Source: Elusimicrobiota bacterium (GTDB lineage: Bacteria; Elusimicrobiota; Elusimicrobia; JACQPE01). Taken from it: a stretch of 64,000 bases of DNA. The notes under the pieces are model-generated. The model ran no database searches. It was not told the origin of the DNA and was given only the letters and a program-made list of their open reading frames with translations. Every line of letters starts with the position of its first letter. Positions within the stretch are counted from its first letter, which is position 1. A program made the position numbers and the translations under genes. Positions 57,334 to 64,000 of the stretch are shown piece by piece. The stretch is from contig JACQJO010000029.1 in the NCBI GenBank assembly GCA_016205025.1, forward strand, positions 33,759-97,758. The letters run 5' to 3'.

Positions 57334-58380
57334 ATGGCTGCATTAAGAAAACGAGGAAAGAGCTGGTATGGCTATTGGCGGGAAAACGGCAAGGTGGTGC
57401 AAAGGTCGCTGGGCACCGACGCGCGGATAGCTCACATTAAACTTGGCGAAATTGAGAAGCGGCTGATAGCAGAGCGTTGCGGCGTGGACAAAGAAATCTC
57501 CTGGGACGAATACATCGAAAAATACATCAGGTACTGTCAGGCGAATCAGGCCAAAGACAGCGTGGCGCGCAATGAGGTGATCTACAGGCACATCAAAAGG
57601 ATTCTGCCAATCAGAAACCTTACCGACCTAACACCCCAGGCGTTGGAGGAATATAAACTGGTCCGAAAAAACGCGGGCATTCAGAGCAGCACCATTAACC
57701 GGGAAATTATCGCTGTAAAAACCGCGATGAAGAAGGCGGCTGAATGGGGATACCTGACTCAGAATGTTTGGGGAGTCCGTCAGTTGCCGGAGGTTAAAAA
57801 ACGTCCGGTCTTTTACACGATCGAAGAAATCGAGAAGCTCTTGGCGCATTCCGATCCCTTTATGAAAACGATTATCTACCTGGGGTTCTACGCTGGGTTA
57901 AGAAAGGGTGAAATGCTGGCCTTAGAGTGGCCCGATATAGACTTTGAGGGCCAACAGGTACGGGTAACGCCAAAGAAGCATTGGCACCCCAAGGATTATG
58001 ACCCACGGGAAATCCCCATGCACCCCACCCTGTTGGAACACCTAAAGAATTGGAAAACCGTTATGGAAGGCAGCGAGAAAGTACTTCTTTGGGACCGGCC
58101 ATCGAATTATCTTTCAACGTGGTTCAGCAAGCTGTTAAGTCGGACGGGGATCAACAAAGGTTCGCTTCATACCTTGAGGCATTCTTTTGCCTCGCACCTG
58201 GCAATAAAAGGCGTGGATCTTTACCGAATCTCCAAGCTGATGGGCCACAGCTCGGTAGTCACGACGCAAATTTATGCCCACCTGCTCCCGTCCGACATGC
58301 ACGATGCCGTAAAGACCATCGCCAAATTGGACTGGAAGAAGTCAAATCAAGCCATCGAACGTACGGACGAGGCAGCCTAA
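57334..58380 (+). CDS. int: tyrosine integrase of the small element
   Basis: A 348-residue tyrosine recombinase with AGLRKGEMLALEW (Arg), HTLRHSFASHL (His-x-x-Arg) and LMGHSSVVTTQIYAHLL (His, Tyr). It shares long identical phrases with the prophage integrase (NAGIQSSTINRE-like, HWHPKDYD). It is 17 bases after the excisionase stop and ends facing the 3' end of the intact ferredoxin gene. Confidence 0.95.
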   Translation: MAALRKRGKSWYGYWRENGKVVQRSLGTDARIAHIKLGEIEKRLIAERCGVDKEISWDEYIEKYIRYCQANQAKDSVARNEVIYRHIKRILPIRNLTDLTPQALEEYKLVRKNAGIQSSTINREIIAVKTAMKKAAEWGYLTQNVWGVRQLPEVKKRPVFYTIEEIEKLLAHSDPFMKTIIYLGFYAGLRKGEMLALEWPDIDFEGQQVRVTPKKHWHPKDYDPREIPMHPTLLEHLKNWKTVMEGSEKVLLWDRPSNYLSTWFSKLLSRTGINKGSLHTLRHSFASHLAIKGVDLYRISKLMGHSSVVTTQIYAHLLPSDMHDAVKTIAKLDWKKSNQAIERTDEAA

Positions 58381-58862
58381 GGGGATGGATGGCCATGCAT
58401 CCAGGTCGAAACTCGAAAAAAAGCAAGAATAAAAATGGCGCCAAAAAAGCTGGCCAACATTGCCACGGAGAGGCAGATATAGGTTTTACGAGCCCGCTTA
58501 GCCCATTGTTCGTTTGTACCGATTTCATTCAGAGCCCCTATATGCTCTTTGGTGGTTTGATCGGTACGAAAAATTGCCTCTTTGGCCATCAAAAGCATTC
58601 CCTGAGCGCCTAAATAATGAAATGCCATATAAATCAGTTCAAGGAGGGCGCCGGATAAAACGGCTGCGAGCAATAGCAAAAGAAGAAATTCCTGCCAGCA
58701 TTGCTGACCATTAACCGTCTTAGGCAACAAGGCATAAAGACCACCCGAAAGCCCAACAAACCATCGAACGGCTTTTTGTTGATCCTCTACGAAAACTTTT
58801 TTCTGATCAAAATATTGCTGCCGCCAACGCTCGACTTCCTGCATTCGCGCTGAATTTTCCAT
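58377..58862 (-). CDS. membrane protein convergent with the integrase
   Basis: A 161-residue protein with an N-terminal charged helix (MQEVERWRQQYFDQKKVFVEDQQKAVRWFVG) and three hydrophobic segments (EFLLLLLLAAVLSGALLELIYMAF, near 65-90; and YICLSVAMLASFFGAIFILAFF at the end). The stop overlaps the integrase stop by four bases. The function is unknown; it is cargo of the small element. Confidence 0.6.
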   Translation of the reverse strand: MENSARMQEVERWRQQYFDQKKVFVEDQQKAVRWFVGLSGGLYALLPKTVNGQQCWQEFLLLLLLAAVLSGALLELIYMAFHYLGAQGMLLMAKEAIFRTDQTTKEHIGALNEIGTNEQWAKRARKTYICLSVAMLASFFGAIFILAFFRVSTWMHGHPSP

Positions 58863-58925
58863 TTAGAGAATTATAGCCCAATGATCCCTACTGTCTGCTA
58901 AAACTCCCAATAAAATGAAAATTTT

Positions 58926-58993
58926 GGCTTGGCATCACCCACCCCCCTTTGTATGCCAACTTTGGTGGAGGTTGGCATACAAATTGGCATACG
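58926..58993. repeat. TTGGCATAC repeats beside the second integrase
   Basis: TTTGTATGCCAAC (58948) and GTTGGCATACAAA (58971) are perfect 13-base inverted arms, followed by a direct copy TTGGCATACG (58984) and a weaker TTGGCATC at 58930. They lie between the integrase and the att site and are probably integrase arm sites. Confidence 0.6.
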
Positions 58994-59044
58994 TGAGGGC
59001 ATAAAATCGCCATAAATCGCAACGAATAGTGATATTGGCCGGGT

Positions 59045-59494
59045 TTACTTTGGTCCCATTAAGTTCGGGACTTGAGGGTTTTGTTTTTGAAAAACTTCTT
59101 TGTGAATGGGGTTATCGGAAGGCCCTTTCCCGACGAAGGTACGCAGTTCGGGCTCTAAAACCTCAGGGTTTTGGAACACCGCATGAGCATGGGTCGGTTG
59201 GCTATCCAAAGAGGTCTTGTGATTTGTTACAGAATCGGTCGGAACCATGCGGATTGTGTCCCACGGACAGTCCTTGACGCAGAGCATGCAGCCGATGCAG
59301 ATGTCGTAGTTGACGTAGACGCCCCAATTTTGGGGGCTTTCGCCAAATTTCTCGATGCAGGTAGGCACGGGGCAGACCGCGATGCAAACCTCGCAGCCGG
59401 TGCAGGCGTTTAAGTTGACCAACGCCTTAATCTTGGCTTTGTAGGCGCCTTTAACCAGTGCCACTCGGCGTTCCGGGTTCATTGGTGCGGGCAT
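59045..59494 (-). CDS. 2x[4Fe-4S] ferredoxin-type protein
   Basis: A 149-residue protein with two cluster motifs: CTGCEVCIAVCPVPTCIE and CIGCMLCVKDCPWDT. The C-terminal 70 residues lack cysteines. It carries electrons between redox partners. The gene is the attachment site of at least one element: its last 211 bases, from the GTGTCCCACG decamer on, came with the element at its left. Confidence 0.88.
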   Translation of the reverse strand: MPAPMNPERRVALVKGAYKAKIKALVNLNACTGCEVCIAVCPVPTCIEKFGESPQNWGVYVNYDICIGCMLCVKDCPWDTIRMVPTDSVTNHKTSLDSQPTHAHAVFQNPEVLEPELRTFVGKGPSDNPIHKEVFQKQNPQVPNLMGPK

Positions 59495-59563
59495 GGCGGT
59501 AAGTATACAGGATACGGGAAAACAGGGTAAAGAGGGATCGCCGGTTCGGCTCGTTCGTTACGT

Positions 59564-60706
59564 TCAGATGCTCGTTTGGCTGATGGAATGGGTGGCGCGC
59601 AGCATGCCCTGCCATAACTTGCGGGACTCCTGCAGTTCGTCTTTGGCCTGGGCCACCTTGATGTCCCAAAGCCGGCGAACATCGGACGGCCAGGCGTCCT
59701 TATCGCGCAGGTATTCGGCGCGGCGGGCGTGGTATTGATGAATCGCTTCGCGCATCCTCTGGCGCCCGATTTCCAATTGGTGGCGCAGCATGTTCCAAAA
59801 ATCTCCCGACATCCCCGATCGGGCGAACTTCTGCTCCAGGTTTTTTATGTCGCTATTGACGCGAGCCATCACTATTAAGAGTTCAGGCGTTTCCCTTAAG
59901 CTATGGGCCAGGCCAAACCAGTTCATGGCTTTAAGCCACCATTTGGTCAAATCAAACTGGTACCAACGAATGCCGTTGCGGTGATCGGCCGGAAAAGCGT
60001 GATGAAAATTATGGTAACCCTCTCCGAAGGTCAAGGGCCCCAGCCACCAATTGTCGCGCGCCGAATTGTTCATGGTGTAAGGCCGGGACCCGTAAAGATG
60101 CGCCACTGAATTGATTAAAAAAGTCATGTGGTGCACCACCACCACACGCAAAAATCCAGCCCAGAGCAGTCCCCCCATTGGACGGCCGGCGATCAGGCCA
60201 ATCAAGGTGGGCAGACCGAAAGCGACGGCGACCACCAAAAACAGATACCACCGGTCCTGCCAACGGACCAAGGGGTCTTTTAAAAGATCAGGAACGTTGC
60301 GGTAGCGAGCGTGCAGGGCGCGGGTATTTTTGCGGAAAATCCAGCCGATATGAGCGTAAAAACCGCCTCTTAAGATATTGTAAGGGTCTTCCTCTTGATC
60401 CACGAACTGATGGTGATAGCGATGGTCCGAGGCCCAGTTTAAAACGGAATTTTCAACAGCGGCCGCGCCAAAGATGAGGTAAAACAACTGCAGGGGCTTG
60501 GCCGCTTCATAGCTTTTGTGGGTGTAGTAGCGGTGGTAGCCTCCGGTCACCGCCATGCCGGTCAATAAAAACATCGCCGCGAAATTCACGATCTCAAGCC
60601 ACATGATGCCGTGAAGGCGGACGTACCAAACGGTTCCGATAACGGCGACAAGCGGGGTTGCCGAAAGGAATAAGATATTGGCCCAATCGAGCGGTTCTTT
60701 TCTCAT
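59564..60706 (-). CDS. acyl-CoA Delta9-type fatty acid desaturase
   Basis: A 380-residue membrane di-iron enzyme. His boxes are HRYYTH, HRYHHQF and GEGYHNFHH, spaced as in stearoyl-CoA desaturases. Four hydrophobic segments surround them. It introduces a cis double bond in acyl chains, which keeps membranes fluid. The C-terminal ~90 residues are a charged helical extension beyond the core. The ferredoxin gene next to it could supply electrons; this is inference. Confidence 0.92.
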   Translation of the reverse strand: MRKEPLDWANILFLSATPLVAVIGTVWYVRLHGIMWLEIVNFAAMFLLTGMAVTGGYHRYYTHKSYEAAKPLQLFYLIFGAAAVENSVLNWASDHRYHHQFVDQEEDPYNILRGGFYAHIGWIFRKNTRALHARYRNVPDLLKDPLVRWQDRWYLFLVVAVAFGLPTLIGLIAGRPMGGLLWAGFLRVVVVHHMTFLINSVAHLYGSRPYTMNNSARDNWWLGPLTFGEGYHNFHHAFPADHRNGIRWYQFDLTKWWLKAMNWFGLAHSLRETPELLIVMARVNSDIKNLEQKFARSGMSGDFWNMLRHQLEIGRQRMREAIHQYHARRAEYLRDKDAWPSDVRRLWDIKVAQAKDELQESRKLWQGMLRATHSISQTSI

Positions 60707-60836
60707 GCTCCCTCCCAGCTTTGCTTGAACCAGCTAAACCGTTGGAGTATTACGAAGAAGCTCAACTATGCCAAGAAGAACCCTGTAGATGAACGGTTAA
60801 ATACTACAAAAAAGAACGGGGGATTACAGGGGTAAG

Positions 60837-60971
60837 GGTTTAGCGCAGGGGAGTCACCCTTGAACCCAGTGGAGGCAAAACCCCTCTCCTCCCTTCGGAT
60901 CCTCTCCCCGCAATGCGGGGAGAGAATGGTTCTCGGGTCTGGGGGCAAGGGTGACTCCCCTGCGCTAAACC
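60837..60971. repeat. 135-bp nested inverted repeat
   Basis: Perfect 26-base arms (60837-60862 and 60946-60971) enclose a second hairpin CTCTCCCCGCAATGCGGGGAGAG at 60902-60924, here noted by position: arms CTCTCCCCGC and GCGGGGAGAG. The block lies right after the SDR stop, in a 270-base gap. It looks like a small palindromic repeat element (MITE or REP type) and may also end transcription. Confidence 0.8.
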
Positions 60972-60976
60972 TTTTC

Positions 60977-61678
60977 TTATAACCTGATATCTTTGTAATC
61001 AAATGACTTACCCGAATCCTCCAGCCTCAATTTGGGCAGCCACGCGGCCACCGCGGCCGCCAACTCTTGGGGAGATTTGAGCGTGCCGGGGTCTTCCCGG
61101 GGATAGGCCGCGGCCCGCATGGCGGTCGCGGTTGCCTCCGGATTTAAACAAACCGAAATAATTCCCTTTTCTTTAAGCTCATTGCTTAACATTTGATTGA
61201 TGCCTTCCAGCGCGAACTTCGACGCCGCGTACGCTCCCCATCGGGCCTTACCGATGCGGCCGACGCCGCTGGTGATATTAAGAATAACCCCGGAACCCTG
61301 TTTTAACATGGCCAAGTTAAGGCAAGTTTTGGTGACGTAAAAAACAGCATTGACATTGACGCTCATGACTTCATCCCAGGCGTCTTTGGGATAATCCGCG
61401 ATCAAACAGCGCGGTCCCAAGATCGACGCGTTGTTGATCAAAATATCGATGCGGCCCAATTTCTTAACCGTTTCGGCCAGCCAGCGCGAAACCTCGGCCG
61501 GTTTGGATATGTCACAGCGCTCAACCAGGCCGCCGGCGGGCTGAAAATCCGGCAGATTCCTGGAACAAAGAGAAAGCTTAGCGCCCCGCTTGGCCATTTC
61601 AACGGCCAAGGCCAAACCGATTCCTCGGCTGGCCCCGGTAATTGCCACAACTTTTCCCTGATCTCTACTTCTTCCCAT
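60977..61678 (-). CDS. short-chain dehydrogenase/reductase
   Basis: A 233-residue SDR: TGASRGIG cofactor loop, NNAS, catalytic Ser in LNITSGVG and YAASK (Tyr, Lys). The substrate is unknown. CSRN after the second strand suggests NADP preference. The start is ATG 61678 (MGRSRDQGKVVAITG), overlapping the preceding gene by 14 bases. Confidence 0.9.
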   Translation of the reverse strand: MGRSRDQGKVVAITGASRGIGLALAVEMAKRGAKLSLCSRNLPDFQPAGGLVERCDISKPAEVSRWLAETVKKLGRIDILINNASILGPRCLIADYPKDAWDEVMSVNVNAVFYVTKTCLNLAMLKQGSGVILNITSGVGRIGKARWGAYAASKFALEGINQMLSNELKEKGIISVCLNPEATATAMRAAAYPREDPGTLKSPQELAAAVAAWLPKLRLEDSGKSFDYKDIRL

Positions 61679-62828
61679 AAGTCGGGTACATTGTGTATCT
61701 AAAGTTGATGTGCGCCAAAATCTCGTAGGCGCGGTCATACTTCATGTAGGCCACGTCAAAATTGGTGTGCAAAGCCCGGCCGACCTGAAGATTCACCAAA
61801 AATGGGGAGGCCTTAGCTCCCACCGGCCGGATGAACTCGCTGTGCAGGCTTAGCTTGCGGCCAAGGCGCAAAACCATGCCCGCGAACAACCCGGCTTTGG
61901 CCTCCGACTCCTTGGTCAAGTATTCGGCTAAATAAATCAATTTTGAAGGGGATTCACCGCGCATATATCCTATCGTGGGATTGATCCATCCCAAATCCTT
62001 GCTGACCACCAAAAAAAGCCCGTTAAAAGTCCTATTTTTTTCCTTGGTGGTCAGCGTAATGCCCGGCGCGGCCGAAACATCCGGCGCCGGCGCGTTGTTT
62101 AACATCATGGAACCTTCCGCTCCAAGCGCCAATTGCGGAAAATAACGGCCCTCGCGCTCCAAGATCACTTTGGTGTCCACCTGCCAAAACATCACCCCGA
62201 TGCGGGAAAACAAACTTCTGCGCGTTTTGGTCAGCTCGTCATAGCGGTTATAACTGTAAAGGCGGCCGATATAGTAGCTGGCTGTCACATCCACGTTGAT
62301 CGGAAATAAAGCGCTCGAGCCGCTGTCGGTGGAACCGTAAAAGGGAATCTGCCGGTAAGCCGACGGCGTCATCATGATGCCGGCGCGCTGAAGGCGCCTG
62401 GCTTTCCAGTAATTCCATTCGGGCTCGGAGGCGCCGATCTTACCCCCACGAAGGTCATAGGCCTCGACGCGGTAGGCGAATGTCTTGCCGCGCTCGTTCT
62501 CATAAAAATAATCCTTGTACCAATCGTGGTAGTAATTCAGGCGCGCGGCGGTGTCGGTGGAGGCAACGACGCGGCCCTTCTCCACGCCGGAGCGGTAAAC
62601 CAAAAAGTGGTCGATGCGCCTTTTAATCTCATCCGATGGATAAAAACGCACAACAACGCCGCCCAAAATCGGTTCCATGGTGACGCTGATGGTGGAAATT
62701 CGCGGCGGCTCTTGGGCCTGACAGGGCAAGGTGAAAAAGGTGAGAAAGGTGATAAAAGTGAGAAAGATGAGAAAAAAATAGAAGCGACTTTTGTAAATTC
62801 TCTTGGCTTTTGACAAAATAATCACCAT
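61665..62828 (-). CDS. predicted outer-membrane / secreted protein
   Basis: A 387-residue protein with a signal peptide (FYFFLIFLTFITFLTFFTLPCQA). A FnIII-like N-terminal part follows (GGVVVRFYPSDEIKRRIDHFLVYRSG...TFAYRVEAYDLRGGKIG), then a strand-rich C-terminal part with aromatic residues suggesting a barrel (AGMVLRLGRKLSLHSEFIRPVG, VAYMKYDRAYEILAHINFRYTMYP). The signal peptide DNA is a run of five 9-base repeats. Confidence 0.65.
   Translation of the reverse strand: MVIILSKAKRIYKSRFYFFLIFLTFITFLTFFTLPCQAQEPPRISTISVTMEPILGGVVVRFYPSDEIKRRIDHFLVYRSGVEKGRVVASTDTAARLNYYHDWYKDYFYENERGKTFAYRVEAYDLRGGKIGASEPEWNYWKARRLQRAGIMMTPSAYRQIPFYGSTDSGSSALFPINVDVTASYYIGRLYSYNRYDELTKTRRSLFSRIGVMFWQVDTKVILEREGRYFPQLALGAEGSMMLNNAPAPDVSAAPGITLTTKEKNRTFNGLFLVVSKDLGWINPTIGYMRGESPSKLIYLAEYLTKESEAKAGLFAGMVLRLGRKLSLHSEFIRPVGAKASPFLVNLQVGRALHTNFDVAYMKYDRAYEILAHINFRYTMYPTYGKK
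62731..62775. repeat. five 9-bp tandem repeats in the signal-peptide region
   Basis: GTGAAAAAG, GTGAGAAAG, GTGATAAAA, GTGAGAAAG and ATGAGAAAA follow each other directly. Read on the minus strand they encode the F-L-T-type hydrophobic core. A change in repeat number would lengthen or shorten the signal peptide in steps of three residues without a frameshift. Confidence 0.75.
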
Positions 62829-62876
62829 GACTCTAGTTTATTCTAACAGGCTAATTCCGTCAGCGACAGGGAATCT

Positions 62877-63386
62877 TTGAAAAATTCATTATCCGAAAAG
62901 TTTGCCGCCTTCCTGGCCAGCGGTTTTTTCTTGAGCCATCCGGTCTATGAATTCAGGAAAGGCGCCCGCGCCACCATGCTGACAGGCTGCGGCTTAGTGG
63001 GCTCGATCGAGGCCGTGGGATTCTGGCTGGTCCTGCCCCCCATGACCAAAACATCCGGGGCTCTCCTGGCCGCGGCCGTGGCTTTAATCTCCGTCGGCGT
63101 CGCCCGCGCGGCCGAAAGCTATTACGACAAAAAAGATGACCCGCGCATCGTCATTGATGAATTTGCCGGATGCCTGGCGGCCGCGGTTTTGGTGCCCAAG
63201 GAATTCTACTGCCTGGCCGCAGTTTTCGTTTTGTTTCGCGTCTTTGATGTCGTCAAGCCGCTGGGCATCCGGCGATTAGAGAGCCTGCCCCAAGGATGGG
63301 GTTGCGTTTTAGACGATTTAGCCAGCGGAATTTTGGCCGGCCTATTGGTTCTCGCGGCAAGCCGGCTAATCGGTGCAAGAGTTTAG
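62877..63386 (+). CDS. pgpA: phosphatidylglycerophosphatase A
   Basis: A 169-residue membrane phosphatase of the PgpA family: DDPRIVIDEFAGCLAA (active-site acids), FRVFDVVKPLGIRRLE and GCVLDDLASGILAGL. Four membrane spans. It removes the phosphate from phosphatidylglycerol-phosphate. Starts with TTG 62877 behind AGGGA. It is the only host gene on the plus strand here. Confidence 0.88.
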   Translation: MKNSLSEKFAAFLASGFFLSHPVYEFRKGARATMLTGCGLVGSIEAVGFWLVLPPMTKTSGALLAAAVALISVGVARAAESYYDKKDDPRIVIDEFAGCLAAAVLVPKEFYCLAAVFVLFRVFDVVKPLGIRRLESLPQGWGCVLDDLASGILAGLLVLAASRLIGARV

Positions 63387-63465
63387 CGCAGCGTCTTTGT
63401 ACTCGTTTCAAAATTTGGGGAGAATCGTTTAAAATCCAGGCTCGGTAGTGCTCACTTTAAGCAAA

Positions 63466-63753
63466 TTATCTCATTGATACAAACAGGTGGGCATCCAAAG
63501 CATTGGCGATTCTCTGAAGTGTCAGCAGGGTTATATTGGGGTGTTTGAAGGTCTCAATGTCGGATATGACCTGCTGGGTTGTGTGGAGTTTTTTGGCCAG
63601 CTGGGCCTGGCTGATTTTCTTTTGTTGCCGAAGCTCCGCGATGCGCAGAGCCAGCCTGGCCCTAACGTCTTCTTCCTCGTAAGCTTTTTTTAGCCTGGTG
63701 TTCTTGAGCTGCTCCTTTAACCAGTCATCAAAAAATAATCTCTGGGGTTTCAT
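63466..63753 (-). CDS. XRE-type antitoxin (HigA/RelB-like partner)
   Basis: A 95-residue protein with a C-terminal helix-turn-helix (LALRIAELRQQKKISQAQLAKKLHTTQQVISDIETFKHPNITLLTLQRIANAL). It follows a toxin gene by three bases, as in HigBA-type pairs, where the toxin gene comes first. It would bind the toxin and repress the operon. Confidence 0.85.
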   Translation of the reverse strand: MKPQRLFFDDWLKEQLKNTRLKKAYEEEDVRARLALRIAELRQQKKISQAQLAKKLHTTQQVISDIETFKHPNITLLTLQRIANALDAHLFVSMR

Positions 63754-63756
63754 GGT

Positions 63757-64000
63757 TTAACCACCTCCTTGGAAAGTCACGAGCCAGTCATGGCGATATC
63801 TTTTCGCAAGATCGATCTCTTCTCGGGGCACTTTCTTCGTCTTTTTCATAAATCCATGCGTGAGCACAATGCTTTTACCGTGAATGAAGTAGAGAAGACG
63901 AATTTCCAGGCGCCCAAAGGAAACCCGCAATTCCCGAACCGGCTCCTCCAGAATATCGGCATACGGTCTATGCAGATTGGGTCCATTTTCTTGTAACAAC
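63757..64000 (-). CDS. RelE/HigB-type toxin (Gp49-like), 5' part cut by window edge
   Basis: The last 80 residues of a phage-Gp49-like/HigB toxin: EPVRELRVSFGRLEIRLLYFIHGKSIVLTHGFMKKTKKVPREEIDLAKRYRHDWL. The family motif is LhHGFxKKTxKxPxxEI. These toxins cut mRNA on the ribosome. The frame is open to the window end, so roughly 20-30 residues are missing. Confidence 0.85.
   Translation of the reverse strand, partial: LLQENGPNLHRPYADILEEPVRELRVSFGRLEIRLLYFIHGKSIVLTHGFMKKTKKVPREEIDLAKRYRHDWLVTFQGGG

Larger units (their letters stand above)
54706..59265. mobile_element. ~4.6 kb integrative element in the ferredoxin gene
   Basis: The segment between the two GTGTCCCACG decamers (54706-54715 and 59256-59265) carries an integrase, an excisionase, a VapBC pair, a truncated homing-associated gene, an outer-membrane-type gene and a membrane protein. 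It supplies the present 3' end of the intact ferredoxin gene, and the displaced end lies at its left. It is too small to be a phage and is better seen as a minimal island or satellite. Confidence 0.7.

Overview
The window looks like a chromosome segment of a Gram-negative bacterium. The evidence is predicted outer-membrane proteins with signal peptides, a membrane-anchored lysis protein at the end of the phage late operon, and a PgpA-type phospholipid phosphatase. The phylum cannot be fixed from the sequence. Codon-tight, uninterrupted minus-strand operons dominate, and most of the window is mobile DNA.

Layout. (1) 1-3908, minus strand: a small membrane protein (cut by the window edge), a DUF423 protein, a Cas4-like PD-(D/E)XK nuclease and an SRAP (YedK/HMCES) gene. 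The SRAP gene is split after its fifth codon by a ~2.0 kb group II intron that carries its own reverse transcriptase/maturase. (2) 3983-13932, minus strand: a seven-gene, overlapping defence-type operon. It holds a MerR-like HTH protein, a type III restriction-modification pair (mod, res), a second DNA methyltransferase, a Cas4-like Fe-S nuclease, a protein of unknown function and an ORC/STAND-like AAA+ ATPase. I do not recognise this combination as a named system. (3) 13990-54362: a siphovirus-type prophage. Its late operon runs right to left from small terminase (42486) through terL, portal-MuF, protease/scaffold, capsid, connectors, tail tube, tape measure and tail tip to lysis genes at 14-15.5 kb. 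The early and replication genes (43.5-50.5 kb) encode a sigma-like protein, HNH nuclease, RecA-like ATPase, DUF669-like protein, RusA, an initiator and a DnaC-like loader. The lysogeny block (50.7-54.4 kb) has a LexA-type repressor, a MerR-type regulator, a lone receiver domain, an excisionase-like HTH and an integrase. (4) 54.5-59.3 kb: a second small integrative element with VapBC, a truncated homing-endonuclease-associated gene, an excisionase and an integrase. (5) 59.0-64.0 kb: host genes for a 4Fe-4S ferredoxin, a Delta9-type desaturase, an SDR, an outer-membrane protein, PgpA and a HigBA/RelE-type toxin-antitoxin pair.

Both integrases sit next to a copy of the 3' end of the same ferredoxin gene. 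The intact gene is at 59045-59494 and a displaced, diverged 3' fragment is at 54495-54715. This suggests two elements stacked in one attachment site. No third ferredoxin tail is present further left, so the prophage element may extend past the left edge of the window and carry the defence operon as cargo.

Points most worth a second look: a 1054-residue phage protein next to the portal-MuF gene that joins an ADP-ribosyltransferase-like domain to two Dam-like methyltransferase domains; a ~950 bp array of about 17 copies of a degenerate motif spaced ~48 nt apart in the phage early region; the compound type III R-M operon; the SRAP-splitting intron, for which an exact in-frame rejoining can be read; and a hairpin-rich ~200 nt RNA candidate ending in a strong terminator beside a Com-like zinc-ribbon gene.
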